From positions 1 to 64,000 of the forward strand of contig CACKNV010000006.1 of the NCBI GenBank assembly GCA_902601705.1: a stretch of DNA of 64,000 nucleotides. Reading direction: 5' to 3'. Below the pieces are notes generated by a model. That model worked only from the letters and a program-made list of their open reading frames with translations. It did no database searches and was not told the DNA's origin. Shown here one piece after another: positions 50,833 through 60,179 of the stretch. How positions within the stretch are numbered: the stretch's first letter is position 1; each line of letters opens with the position of its first letter. Position numbers and translations under genes: made by a program. Source of the stretch: an uncultured Pelagibacteraceae bacterium. Lineage in GTDB: Bacteria; Pseudomonadota; Alphaproteobacteria; Pelagibacterales; Pelagibacteraceae.

Positions 50833-52782
50833 ATGAATAAAAACGTATCATTGGCAATAGAGAAAGCTGTCGGCAGTATAAGCCAGAAGCACCAAAATGA
50901 CCAAAGAAATAATGGTCCTAAAAAACCGGACTTATTCTCTTTATCAGGTGAGACAGAACTATTTCAGAATGAGAGAGGCATTACAATTAAGATCGATAGA
51001 TCTAAAGATGATAATTTAACCGATTTTGGAAAAGCCACTCTTAAAGACAGATACCTCGGTCAGAACGAGAGTTTCCAAGATTTATTTGCAAGAGTGGCGA
51101 GTGTATACGCAGACGACAACTTACATGCACAAAGAATTTATAACTACATAAGTAACTTATGGTTCATGCCCGCTACACCAGTTTTATCAAATGGTGGAAC
51201 TGAAAGAGGTTTACCAATCTCATGTTTTTTAAATGAAGCTAACGACAGTTTAGAAGGTATCACAAATCTTTGGGAAGAAAATGTTTGGCTTGCAGCAAGA
51301 GGTGGAGGTATCGGAAGTTATTGGGGTAATCTAAGATCTATTGGTGAAAAGATTGGTAAAGTTGGAAAAACATCAGGGATTATTCCATTTATTAAGGTTA
51401 TGGATTCTTTAACTTTGGCTATTAGTCAAGGTTCTTTAAGGAGAGGTTCAGCAGCATGCTATTTACAAATTGACCATCCTGAGATTGAAGAGTTTATTGA
51501 AATGAGAAGACCTACAGGCGGAGACGTAAACAGAAGATCACTTAACTTACATCACGGAGTATTAGTCACAGATGAATTTATGAGAGCTGTAGAAACAGGA
51601 GGTCAGTGGGCATTAAGAAGTCCTTACGATGGTACAGTTCAATCTACAATACCAGCAAGAAATTTATGGATTAGATTATTAACTGCAAGAATTGAGACTG
51701 GTGAGCCTTACATTGTTTATATTGATACAGTCAACAGACAAATTCCTCAGCATCACAAACTTGCTGGTTTAAAGGTTAAAACATCTAATCTTTGTAGTGA
51801 GATTACATTACCAACAGGAATTGACAATGAGGGAAATCAGAGGACAGCCGTCTGCTGCTTGTCATCATTAAACTTAGACACTTATGATGAGTGGAAAGAT
51901 GATCCGCAATTTGTTGAAGACGTAATGAGATTTTTAGATAATGTTATGACCGACTTTATAAATAGAGCTCCTGATGAATTTGCCCACGCAAAATACTCAG
52001 CAATGAGAGAAAGAAGTGTAGGACTTGGAGTTATGGGATTACACTCATATTTCCAGCAAAAAAATATTCCTTTTGGATCAGTAATGAGCAAAGTTTGGAA
52101 TAAAAAAATATTTAAAAATATTCAGGAAAAAGTTGATGAAGCATCAAAGACATTAGCTGACGAAAGAGGATCATGTCCTGATGCAGCAGAATATGGAATG
52201 AAGGAGAGATTTTCAAACAAAACTGCAATAGCACCAACAGCTTCCATATCAATCATTTGTGGCGGGTCTTCTCCAGGAATAGAGCCCATTGCTGCTAACA
52301 GCTACACTCACAAAACACTTTCAGGTTCATTTAACGTTAGAAATAAATATTTAAAGAAGATACTTCAAAAATATAACAAGGATACCGATGAAGTTTGGTC
52401 AACAATAACAACTAATCAAGGATCCGTATCACATTTAAATTTCTTAACAGCAAACGAAAAAGATACTTTTAAGACTGCTTTTGAAATCGATCAAAGATGG
52501 ATCGTTGAGTTAGGTGCAGATAGAACACCTCACATTTCACAAGCACAGTCAGTAAATATCTTTGTTCCAGCAGATATACACAAAAAAGCACTTCACGAAA
52601 TTCATTTTCAAGCATGGAAAAAAGGTCTTAAAAGCCTTTATTACTGTAGATCCAAATCAATCCAGAGAGCTGAAAATGTAAATAACGGATCTTCAACAGA
52701 TGTGACAAAAAATGTTTACTCTGGAAAACAAGAATCAAATAATGAAAGCAATAACTATGAGGAGTGTCTATCATGTCAGTAG
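50833..52782 (+). CDS. nrdA: ribonucleotide reductase alpha subunit (class I)
   Basis: A 649-residue catalytic subunit. The active-site cysteines are in GLPISCFLNEAN and TSNLCSEITLPTG; FAMRE-like YSAMRERSVGLGVMGL, PTASISIICGGSSPGIEP, the radical-transfer tyrosines in KSLYYCRS and the C-terminal redox pair CLSCQ complete the enzyme. The usual N-terminal ATP-cone (about 90 residues with a VxKRDG motif) is not visible, so dATP feedback may be missing. It overlaps nrdB by ten bases. Confidence 0.93.
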   Translation: MNKNVSLAIEKAVGSISQKHQNDQRNNGPKKPDLFSLSGETELFQNERGITIKIDRSKDDNLTDFGKATLKDRYLGQNESFQDLFARVASVYADDNLHAQRIYNYISNLWFMPATPVLSNGGTERGLPISCFLNEANDSLEGITNLWEENVWLAARGGGIGSYWGNLRSIGEKIGKVGKTSGIIPFIKVMDSLTLAISQGSLRRGSAACYLQIDHPEIEEFIEMRRPTGGDVNRRSLNLHHGVLVTDEFMRAVETGGQWALRSPYDGTVQSTIPARNLWIRLLTARIETGEPYIVYIDTVNRQIPQHHKLAGLKVKTSNLCSEITLPTGIDNEGNQRTAVCCLSSLNLDTYDEWKDDPQFVEDVMRFLDNVMTDFINRAPDEFAHAKYSAMRERSVGLGVMGLHSYFQQKNIPFGSVMSKVWNKKIFKNIQEKVDEASKTLADERGSCPDAAEYGMKERFSNKTAIAPTASISIICGGSSPGIEPIAANSYTHKTLSGSFNVRNKYLKKILQKYNKDTDEVWSTITTNQGSVSHLNFLTANEKDTFKTAFEIDQRWIVELGADRTPHISQAQSVNIFVPADIHKKALHEIHFQAWKKGLKSLYYCRSKSIQRAENVNNGSSTDVTKNVYSGKQESNNESNNYEECLSCQ

Positions 52783-53780
52783 CAGAAAAAACTAAACCAA
52801 CAATAATTCAGCCTAATAAAATGGGCTTATTAGTAGAAAACCCAGTTTATAAACCATTTAGATATCCATGGTGTTATGACGCCTGGTTAACTCAACAAAG
52901 AATTCATTGGCTACCGGAAGAAGTGCCACTAGGAGACGATGTAAGAGATTGGCAAAAAAATTTATCAGTTGAAGAAAAAAATCTTTTAACTCATATCTTT
53001 AGATTTTTTACCCAAGCAGACGTTGAAGTAAATAACTGTTACTTAAGGCACTACACAACAGTTTTTAAACCAACAGAAGTTTTAATGATGATGACGGCAT
53101 TCGCCGCAATGGAAACTGTTCACATTGCTGCTTACTCTCATTTGTTAGATACTATAGGGATGCCAGAAACAGAATATTCAGCATTCTTACAGTATAAAGA
53201 AATGAAAGATAAATACGATTACATGCAAGGTTTTGATGTTAAGTCAAAACACAACATAGCGATGACAATGGCTGTATTTTCTGCCTTCACGGAAGGTTTA
53301 CAATTGTTTGCTAGTTTCGCAATATTATTAAACTTCCCTAGATTTAATAAAATGAAAGGGATGGGCCAAATAGTAACGTGGTCAGTTAGAGATGAAACTT
53401 TGCACTGTAATTCTATGATTAGACTCTTTAGAGATTTCATTAAAGAAGAACCACAAATTTGGAATGATAAATTAAAAAATGAAATTTATGAAGCATGCAA
53501 AACAATCGTTCACCACGAAGATGCATTCATTGATCTTGCTTTTCAAATGGGTCCAATGCAAGGTTTAACAGCTGAAGAAGTTAAACAGTACATTAGATTT
53601 ATTGGTAACAGAAGATTAGAGCAATTAGGTTTAAATCCTATCTACGACGTAAAGAAAAATCCATTAACGTGGTTGGACACTATGCTTAACGGAGTAGAGC
53701 ACATGAACTTTTTTGAAGGTAGAGCTACAGAATACTCTAAAGCTTCTACAAAAGGTACATGGGGCGAGGTTTTTGCTTAA
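52773..53780 (+). CDS. nrdB: ribonucleotide reductase beta subunit (class I)
   Basis: A 335-residue di-iron radical subunit. Metal ligands are recognisable in FTQADVEVNN, AMETVHIAAYSH (Glu and His), TEGLQLF (Glu) and RDETLHC (Glu and His). The tyrosine four residues after the METVH histidine is at the position of E. coli Tyr122, so a normal tyrosyl radical is expected. The ATG at 52773 is chosen because GAGGAG precedes it; the GTG at 52764 is the alternative. It is coupled to nrdA. Confidence 0.93.
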   Translation: MSVAEKTKPTIIQPNKMGLLVENPVYKPFRYPWCYDAWLTQQRIHWLPEEVPLGDDVRDWQKNLSVEEKNLLTHIFRFFTQADVEVNNCYLRHYTTVFKPTEVLMMMTAFAAMETVHIAAYSHLLDTIGMPETEYSAFLQYKEMKDKYDYMQGFDVKSKHNIAMTMAVFSAFTEGLQLFASFAILLNFPRFNKMKGMGQIVTWSVRDETLHCNSMIRLFRDFIKEEPQIWNDKLKNEIYEACKTIVHHEDAFIDLAFQMGPMQGLTAEEVKQYIRFIGNRRLEQLGLNPIYDVKKNPLTWLDTMLNGVEHMNFFEGRATEYSKASTKGTWGEVFA

Positions 53781-53783
53781 AGA

Positions 53784-54506
53784 TTATTTTTCCCAATCAA
53801 ATTTTGGAAAAGTATCAAATACTTGAAGTACTTTATCGGACCATTGATTGCAAATTTTTTTGTAATCTTCATCTGAGGTATTTAAACATTTAAGGTAAGA
53901 TAATTTCTTCTGATCTTTTTTATATACCGCAATATCTATTGGTGGGCCGACTGTTAAATCACTTTTGAGCGTGGAGTCCATAGATATTAACGCACACCTA
54001 GATGCATCTCCTATTGAAACATTAGGAGTTATAACTCTGTCGAGTATGGGCTTACCATACTTTACTTCACCAATTACCAAATAAGGTTTACTATCTGCTG
54101 GCCTAATATAATTTCCTTGAGGATAAACTAAGTACAATTCTAAATCTTGACCTTTTATTTGCCCTCCAATAATAAATGTAGCTCCTAAAACAAGGCTGTC
54201 AGTGTTCACTCCGTCTGGAGATGAATGTTTAATCGTAAGTTTTCCAACATATGAAGCTATTTGTTCAAAATCTTTACATTTATTAAGGTTTAAAGCAGAA
54301 TTTTCTTTAATATCTTTTTCAATAGACTTAAAAACTGCCTGAGATGTTGCCAAATTTCCTGAAGTAACAATCACAACTGTTCTGTCACCTACATCATAAG
54401 TAAGCATTTTAGAATAAATGTTTACATTATCTAAACCCGCGTTTGTTCTAGAGTCAGATGCCAAGACAACGCCTTCATTAGTCTTAATACCAATACAATA
54501 TGTCAT
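53784..54506 (-). CDS. Anbu, bacterial proteasome homologue
   Basis: A 240-residue protein of the 20S proteasome-beta superfamily, Anbu branch (COG3484). Removal of Met exposes Thr in MTYCIGIKTNEGVVLASDSRTNAG, the proposed N-terminal nucleophile; TVVIVTSGNLATSQAV and NVSIGDASRCALISMDSTLKSDLTVGPP are further family blocks. Anbu forms helical or ring assemblies with weak peptidase activity and unknown substrates. It is divergent from its usual ATP-grasp partner over 105 bases, but the alpha-E (DUF403) and transglutaminase-like genes normally in this locus are absent. Confidence 0.9.
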   Translation of the reverse strand: MTYCIGIKTNEGVVLASDSRTNAGLDNVNIYSKMLTYDVGDRTVVIVTSGNLATSQAVFKSIEKDIKENSALNLNKCKDFEQIASYVGKLTIKHSSPDGVNTDSLVLGATFIIGGQIKGQDLELYLVYPQGNYIRPADSKPYLVIGEVKYGKPILDRVITPNVSIGDASRCALISMDSTLKSDLTVGPPIDIAVYKKDQKKLSYLKCLNTSDEDYKKICNQWSDKVLQVFDTFPKFDWEK

Positions 54507-54611
54507 GGTGAATTCTTATTTAAAAAACAGTAAATATTCAATTCTTAATTATCATAGCTATTATCGAATTTGTGCATTTGATTAAACTACTAAACTATAA
54601 AGAATTATCGG

Positions 54612-56054
54612 ATGGTTAATTTGTGGAAAAAATACGACTCTAAAAAAACTTATGATGAGTATCTAAACTCTGACCATAAGTTACGTAGGCAAGCTGTAAT
54701 TATCTCTCACATTTTAGAGAGACATGGCATCAAAAAATTAAACGAAATTGAAAAGAACTGTGCAAGTACAATAAATGCTAGGGGAATAAATTTCCGAGTT
54801 TATTCTTCAGGAAAAAAACTCCAAGAAAAAAAATGGCCTCTAGACATCATTCCAAGAATCATCTTAAAGAAAGATTGGGCTAAAGTTTCAAAGGGATTAC
54901 TTCAAAGAGTAAAGGCCCTTAATCTTTTTATAGACGATGTTTATAACGATAGAAAAATTTTTAAAGATAATATTATTCCTGAAGAATTGGTTTTCAATTC
55001 ACCATTTTATTTAAGAGAATGTTATGGTTTCTCACCAAAATATAAAGCTTGGTCCAATATTTCAGGAATTGATTTAATAAGAAATATCAATGGTGAGTTC
55101 ATGGTTCTTGAGGATAATTTAAGAGTTCCTTCAGGAGTTTCTTATATGCTTGAAAATCGAATGGTGATGAGAGATGTTTTTCCAGAATTATTTACAAAGT
55201 ATAAAGTTGCTTCAGTTCATCAATATCCAAATAAATTATATCACTGCATGCTTGAATGTGTCCCTAGAAAAACAAGAAACCCACATATGTGTGTGCTAAC
55301 ACCTGGAAGATATAACTCGGCTTATTTCGAACATAGATTTTTAGCTGAACAAATGGGGATCGCTCTTGTAGAGGGAAAAGATTTATTCGTTGAAAAAGAC
55401 TTTGTTTATATGAAAACTGTAACAGGTCCTATGAAAGTTGATTGTATTTATAGAAGAATTGATGACAACTTCTTAGATCCAAAAGTTTTTTATAAACATT
55501 CTTTACTAGGAGTACCCGGTTTATTTAAATGTTGGCGTAAAGGTAATGTTGGTATTGTAAATGCACCAGGAACAGGAATAGCAGATGATAAAGCTATATA
55601 TTCATATGTTGATAAAATGATTAAATTTTATTTAGATGAGGAACCAAAACTAAAACAGGTCCAAACTTTTTTGTGTAGAAAAAAAATTCATAAAGATCAT
55701 GTTATCGAAAATATTTCAAAACTAGTCGTTAAACCTACAAATGGATCGGGCGGTAATGGAATATTGATTGGTCCTAAAGCCTCAAAGGAAGAGAGAGAAA
55801 ATATGATTGATAAAATTAAATCTAAGCCAAGTGATTATATTGCTCAACCATTAGAAATTTTATCTACAACGCCAACAATATCTGAAGAAGGAATTGAACC
55901 AAGACATTTAGATCTTAGACCATTTGTCTTAACTGGTAAAAAATCTTGGGTTACAACAGGTGGACTTACTAGAGTAGCTCTTAAAAAAGGAAGCACTATC
56001 GTGAATAGTTCTCAAGGTGGTGGCTCTAAAGATACTTTAGTTATTGAAAGATAA
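54612..56054 (+). CDS. circularly permuted ATP-grasp type 2 protein
   Basis: A 480-residue protein of the DUF404/DUF407 group (COG2308). Recognisable segments: FNSPFYLRECYGFSPKYKAW, GEFMVLEDNLRVPSGVSYMLENR, CVLTPGRYNSAYFEHRFLAEQMG, VDCIYRRIDDNFLDP, GIVNAPGTGIADDKAIYSYV and VKPTNGSGGNGILIGP, the last resembling the ATP loop. Such proteins likely ligate an amino acid or peptide to an amine. It is the standard partner of Anbu, here on the opposite strand, and possibly makes the substrate or tag Anbu handles (inference). Confidence 0.9.
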   Translation: MVNLWKKYDSKKTYDEYLNSDHKLRRQAVIISHILERHGIKKLNEIEKNCASTINARGINFRVYSSGKKLQEKKWPLDIIPRIILKKDWAKVSKGLLQRVKALNLFIDDVYNDRKIFKDNIIPEELVFNSPFYLRECYGFSPKYKAWSNISGIDLIRNINGEFMVLEDNLRVPSGVSYMLENRMVMRDVFPELFTKYKVASVHQYPNKLYHCMLECVPRKTRNPHMCVLTPGRYNSAYFEHRFLAEQMGIALVEGKDLFVEKDFVYMKTVTGPMKVDCIYRRIDDNFLDPKVFYKHSLLGVPGLFKCWRKGNVGIVNAPGTGIADDKAIYSYVDKMIKFYLDEEPKLKQVQTFLCRKKIHKDHVIENISKLVVKPTNGSGGNGILIGPKASKEERENMIDKIKSKPSDYIAQPLEILSTTPTISEEGIEPRHLDLRPFVLTGKKSWVTTGGLTRVALKKGSTIVNSSQGGGSKDTLVIER

Positions 56055-56059
56055 ATTTC

Positions 56060-57070
56060 CTAACAACCTTTAAATGAAGCGTACATACTCTGTAAAAGTT
56101 CTGAGTACATACCTTTGCCTTTATCTAAAGTGGCACCAAGAGGATCTAAAACACCAGTTTTAATTTTAGTGTCTTTTGCTATAGATTTTATAATAGCCGG
56201 GTTGAATTGAGGTTCTGAAAAAAGACAATTTACTTTCTCATGTTCTATTACCTCTCTTATTTCAGATAATTGTTCTGCCCCTGGTAAAACATCTGGATTT
56301 ACTGTCAAAGCTCCTAAAACCTTAATACCAAATCTATTTTCAAAATATTGGTAAGCATCATGGAAAACTACAAACCTTAGATTTCCTTTAAGATCTCTTT
56401 TAATATTTTTTGTTAAGTTATCTAATTCTGACTGAGCTTTTTTAGAATTAGCTTTATATTTAGAGCTATTATCTGGATCTAATTTAACTAATTGTTTTTC
56501 AATTTCTTTAATAATCACTTTAGCATTCATTGGATCTAACCAAACATGTGGATCGTGTTCACCGTGAGCATGTCCCTCATGCCCGTGATCATCATGCTTA
56601 GCTTTTTTATGACCATGATCGTCATGTTTTTTCTCCTTGTGTCCATGTCCGTGATCGTCATGTTTCTTTTCTTTATGACCGTGTCCATGATCATCATGAC
56701 CTTCAAATATATTTTTTTCTCTGAACTTAAGTTTTTTAATTCCACTCAAATCCATTATTTCTACATTCACCGCTTTTTTAGCGATTGTATTTAATGGTTT
56801 TTCTAAGAATGCCTCTAAATCTTCACCAACCCAAATAATTAAATCAGCTTTTTCAATCATTTTTGCGTGCGAAGGTTTTAGGTTAAATCCATGTGGTGAA
56901 TTAAAACCGTCTACTATAAGATCTGGCTTTCCTACGCCATCCATGACGTAGCTAGCGAGAGAGTGTATTGGTTTAATAGATGTTACCACCTTTACACCAG
57001 CATTTGCTGATGTTTTTAATCCGATAATTAAAAAGAAAGTAATTGTAAGCTTTAAAATTTTGTTTATCAT
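56060..57070 (-). CDS. znuA: zinc ABC transporter substrate-binding protein with His-rich loop
   Basis: A 336-residue periplasmic protein with a signal peptide (FFLIIGLKTSANA). Zinc ligands: His in IKPIHSLA, NSPHGFNLKPSH and VVFHDAYQYF, plus HDPHVWLDPMNAK. Between them, about residues 118-175, lies a loop of repeated HDDHGHGHKEKK units, about thirty His and Asp residues, which is the flexible zinc-scavenging loop of ZnuA. ATG at 57070 is preferred over the frame's start at 57103, which lies inside the operator. Divergent from znuC. Confidence 0.94.
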   Translation of the reverse strand: MINKILKLTITFFLIIGLKTSANAGVKVVTSIKPIHSLASYVMDGVGKPDLIVDGFNSPHGFNLKPSHAKMIEKADLIIWVGEDLEAFLEKPLNTIAKKAVNVEIMDLSGIKKLKFREKNIFEGHDDHGHGHKEKKHDDHGHGHKEKKHDDHGHKKAKHDDHGHEGHAHGEHDPHVWLDPMNAKVIIKEIEKQLVKLDPDNSSKYKANSKKAQSELDNLTKNIKRDLKGNLRFVVFHDAYQYFENRFGIKVLGALTVNPDVLPGAEQLSEIREVIEHEKVNCLFSEPQFNPAIIKSIAKDTKIKTGVLDPLGATLDKGKGMYSELLQSMYASFKGC

Positions 57071-57102
57071 TGTTATAATATAACGTTTGTTATAATATAA
57101 CA
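57071..57102. promoter_or_regulatory. tandem palindromic Zur-type operator
   Basis: TGTTATAATATAAC at 57071-57084 is repeated exactly at 57088-57101, a 17-base period. Each unit is a near-perfect palindrome (GTTATA/TATAAC) typical of Fur-family Zur boxes. The pair fills the space between znuA and znuC, so one operator pair can repress both directions when zinc is plentiful. The first copy abuts the znuA ATG. Confidence 0.8.
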
Positions 57103-57123
57103 CTTTTTAAGTCAAGATTTAGA

Positions 57124-57876
57124 ATGAGTAAAAATAATAAAAAAACTCTAGTTAAAGTTGAAAAGGCTGGATTAAAGATCAATGGTAAATCTTTAGTAGA
57201 TGGAGTTTCTTTCGAGGTTCGACAGGGTGAGATTGTTACATTGATAGGTCCTAATGGATCTGGAAAATCTACTACAGCTAAAATTGCATTAGGTATTCAC
57301 AATAATATCGAAGGTGTTGCGAAAAAATTTACTGATAAAATTGGTTACGTTCCTCAAAAAATATCAATCGATTGGACTTTACCAATAAGAGTTATTGATT
57401 TTATGTTTCTAACTAACGATTTAAATAACGAACAAATTAATGTTGCATTAAATCTGACAGGAGTAGAACATTTAAAGCAAAAAAATGTAAGCGATCTTTC
57501 AGGTGGCGAATTTCAAAGAGTTTTAATTGCAAGAGCAATTGCTAAAAAGCCTGAATTTTTAGTATTAGATGAACCAGTTCAAGGGGTAGATTTTAAAGGT
57601 GAAATAGCTATTTACGAATTAATTAAAAAAATTTCAGAAGAGTTTAATTGTGGAATACTCTTAATCTCTCATGATTTACACATGGTAATGTCAGCTACTG
57701 ATTACGTAATTTGTCTCAATGGACATGTTTGTTGTTCTGGAAAACCCCATGTTGTTGCACAAGATAATAGATATAAAGAATTATTCGGAGATCGTGCATC
57801 TAAAGTTCTTACTTTATATGAACACAAGCACGATCACACTCACTCTCAAGATGGAACGATTAATCGTAAACAATAG
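57124..57876 (+). CDS. znuC: zinc ABC transporter ATP-binding protein
   Basis: A 250-residue ABC ATPase: Walker A LIGPNGSGKSTTAK, signature LSGGEFQRVLIARAI, Walker B FLVLDEPVQGVD, and switch histidine ILLISHDLHMVM. The C-terminal end is unusually His-rich (LYEHKHDHTHSQDG), suggesting a cytoplasmic zinc-binding tail. It is followed two bases later by the permease gene. Transcribed from the shared Zur-type operator region. Confidence 0.94.
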   Translation: MSKNNKKTLVKVEKAGLKINGKSLVDGVSFEVRQGEIVTLIGPNGSGKSTTAKIALGIHNNIEGVAKKFTDKIGYVPQKISIDWTLPIRVIDFMFLTNDLNNEQINVALNLTGVEHLKQKNVSDLSGGEFQRVLIARAIAKKPEFLVLDEPVQGVDFKGEIAIYELIKKISEEFNCGILLISHDLHMVMSATDYVICLNGHVCCSGKPHVVAQDNRYKELFGDRASKVLTLYEHKHDHTHSQDGTINRKQ

Positions 57877-57878
57877 CA

Positions 57879-58682
57879 ATGTTAAATGATTTTTTTATAA
57901 GAGCTTTAATTGCAGGAATTGGTATAGCCTTAGTGACTGGACCATGCGGATGTTTTATCATTTGGAGAAGATTTTCTTTCTTCGCAGGAACTTTAGCACA
58001 CTCAGCACTATTGGGAGTTACTATGGCAGTCTTTTTTGAGATTAATATTGCTTTTGCAGTTTTTTTAATATCTGCATCTTTAGCAATCATTCTTTTACAA
58101 TTACAAAAAAAAACAAAATTACCCAATGATGCTTTATTAGGTTTACTTGCACATGCATCCCTAGCTGTTGGTTTAGTAATCTTGGGATTTCTTAGCTCAA
58201 TAAGATTTGATATTATGGGTTTATTATTTGGAGATATACTTGCTGTAAATCAAATAGACTTGATGTTTATTTGGATAGGCGGGGCGTTGATTCTCATTAT
58301 ATTAAAAATTATTTGGAAACCTCTATTTGCTTCAACCGTAAATTATGAATTGGCAGAGGCTGAGGGCATGAAACCGGATAGAGCAAATGCGATATTTACA
58401 ATTCTGATGGCTGCAATAATAGCAATTTCGATAAAAATTGTAGGGCTTCTTTTAATTACCGGGATGTTAATTATACCCGCAGCAATGGCTAGAAATATTT
58501 CTAACAACCCTCAACAAATGGTTTTCCTATCAGTTGTTGGCGGACTATTATCTGTAGTGATAGGATTGTTTTCATCTTTAGAATTTAATACTCCATCTGG
58601 ACCTTCAATTATAACCGCAGCTTTAATACTTTTTTGTTTTTCACTTATTAAGTTTAAAAAATATTCTGAATTGAAAAAATAA
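57879..58682 (+). CDS. znuB: zinc ABC transporter permease
   Basis: A 267-residue membrane protein with about eight helices, family ABC-3: GPCGCFIIWRRFSFFAGTLAHSALLGV at the start, ASLAVGLVILGFLSSIRFDIMGLLFGDILAV, then VGLLLITGMLIIPAAMARNIS and TPSGPSIITAALILF. It forms the channel of the ZnuABC importer. Follows znuC by two bases; the zur gene starts about 22 bases after its stop. Confidence 0.94.
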   Translation: MLNDFFIRALIAGIGIALVTGPCGCFIIWRRFSFFAGTLAHSALLGVTMAVFFEINIAFAVFLISASLAIILLQLQKKTKLPNDALLGLLAHASLAVGLVILGFLSSIRFDIMGLLFGDILAVNQIDLMFIWIGGALILIILKIIWKPLFASTVNYELAEAEGMKPDRANAIFTILMAAIIAISIKIVGLLLITGMLIIPAAMARNISNNPQQMVFLSVVGGLLSVVIGLFSSLEFNTPSGPSIITAALILFCFSLIKFKKYSELKK

Positions 58683-58704
58683 TGTTTAATTGGTAAATTA
58701 TATA

Positions 58705-59097
58705 ATGGCACAAGCACAAACACTTTCTAGAAATCAACAAATTGTCTTAAATATTATTGAAAAAGCAAAGGGGCCTTTAAAAGCTTACTCAATACTTTTT
58801 AATGTACAAAAAAAAGGAATTAACGCTCCTCAACAAATTTACCGAGCTTTAGATAAGTTGATTGAAATGGGCAAAATTCATAAAATAGAAAGCAAAAATG
58901 CTTTTGTTGCATGCAGGAGTTCAGATTGTGAAATTTCTAAAGCAACTGCGTTTTCGATTTGTGAAAGTTGTGAAATGGTAGATGAAATCAGTGATACAAA
59001 ACTTTCAAAATATTTATCTAGTTTTAACCATAAAAAAGGAATGAAATTTAAAAGATTTAATTTAGAATTTTTCGGACTGTGCAAAAAGTGCAAATAA
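58705..59097 (+). CDS. zur: Fur-family regulator, probable Zur
   Basis: A 130-residue winged-helix repressor: NQQIVLNIIEKAKGPLKAYSILFNV and PQQIYRALDKLIEMGKIHKI form the DNA-binding half; CRSSDCEISK, SICESCEMVD and GLCKKCK supply cysteines for structural zinc. Its position after znuCB and the Zur-type operator upstream make Zur the best choice over Fur or PerR. ATG at 58705 is chosen over TTG at 58690. Shorter than E. coli Zur by about 40 residues. Confidence 0.85.
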   Translation: MAQAQTLSRNQQIVLNIIEKAKGPLKAYSILFNVQKKGINAPQQIYRALDKLIEMGKIHKIESKNAFVACRSSDCEISKATAFSICESCEMVDEISDTKLSKYLSSFNHKKGMKFKRFNLEFFGLCKKCK

Positions 59098-59219
59098 AAA
59101 ACAAAATAAGCTAATATCAAATATTCTTAAGCATATCTTCCATAATTCACTTTTTAGTTGAACTACGGTTACATTTAAAATTCATACGTGTTACAAAAAA
59201 TTAAGATTTAGGAGGACAT

Positions 59220-60161
59220 ATGAAATATATAAAATATCTAGTATCAATAATTACCGCTTTGTCTATTAGTAGTGTCGTATCTGCTAATGAGATCAAAATG
59301 GGTAAGGCTGATTGGGACACAGGCTATTTCCAAGCTGAAATCTACAAGGCAGCTTTAGAGAAGATGGGCTACAAAGTTTCTGGTCCAACTGTGATGAAAC
59401 CACAAGTATTTTATGTGGCTGCAACCGCTGGAGATGTTGACCTTTGGGTTAATGGTTGGTTCGGAACACATGATGGTTATATCGCTGAGTCAAAAGGTAA
59501 AGTAAAACCAGTGGGTTATGTAATGAAGGGTGGAGGAGCTCAAGGTTACTTAATCGATAAAAAATCTGCAGATAAATTTGGTATCAAAAGTGTAATGGAT
59601 ATCAAAAAACACGCTAAAGAGTTTGACTCTAATGGCGATGGAAAAGCAGACATGGTTGCTTGCCCTCCAGGCTGGGGTTGCGAAAAAGTAATCTCAAAAC
59701 ATTTTGAAGAGCTTGGATTAGGTGATTTTATCAATCCAGTAAAAGCAGACTACTCAGCTTCAATGGCAGATGCAGTGTCTAAATACAAAAATGGAAAATC
59801 AATTCTATTTTATACATGGACACCAAACTGGACTGTTGGTGCTTTAAAACTTGGTAAAGATGTAGTTTGGATTGAGGTGCCTTACAGTGCGACTAAGCCA
59901 ACTAAAATCGCAAATGCTACAAAATCTAAAGTTAATTTAGGTTTTGGCGCTGATGATATAAGACCTGCAGCTAATGTAGATTTTCTTAAAGCAAATCCAA
60001 AAGTAGAAAAGATGTTAAAAAAAGCTTCTATTCCTCTTGGAGATATTGCAGCTCAGAACTTGAAGATGAATAAGGGTGAGAAAAGCGAAAAAGCTATTAA
60101 GAAACATGCAGCTGAATGGATTAAAGCTAATCAAAGCACATTTGATAGTTGGATCAAGTAA
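59220..60161 (+). CDS. proX: glycine betaine/proline ABC substrate-binding protein
   Basis: A 313-residue periplasmic protein with a signal peptide ending VVSANE. Quaternary-amine binding-family features: MGKADWDTGYFQAEIYKAALEKMGY, VDLWVNGWFGTHD, GDGKADMVACPPGWGCEKVI and LFYTWTPNWTVGALKLG, with multiple tryptophans that would box a betaine cation. A strong AGGAGG precedes the ATG. It is followed 18 bases later by the permease; the ATPase that normally completes the transporter is not in this window. Confidence 0.92.
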   Translation: MKYIKYLVSIITALSISSVVSANEIKMGKADWDTGYFQAEIYKAALEKMGYKVSGPTVMKPQVFYVAATAGDVDLWVNGWFGTHDGYIAESKGKVKPVGYVMKGGGAQGYLIDKKSADKFGIKSVMDIKKHAKEFDSNGDGKADMVACPPGWGCEKVISKHFEELGLGDFINPVKADYSASMADAVSKYKNGKSILFYTWTPNWTVGALKLGKDVVWIEVPYSATKPTKIANATKSKVNLGFGADDIRPAANVDFLKANPKVEKMLKKASIPLGDIAAQNLKMNKGEKSEKAIKKHAAEWIKANQSTFDSWIK

Positions 60162-60179
60162 GGGTTCAGGTTAATTTTA

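Noticed and set aside
56546-56794. Hydrophobic open frame antisense to the His-rich part of znuA
   Set aside because: Repeated CAT/CAC and GAT codons read as Met/Val/Ile on the other strand; the apparent membrane protein is a codon artefact.
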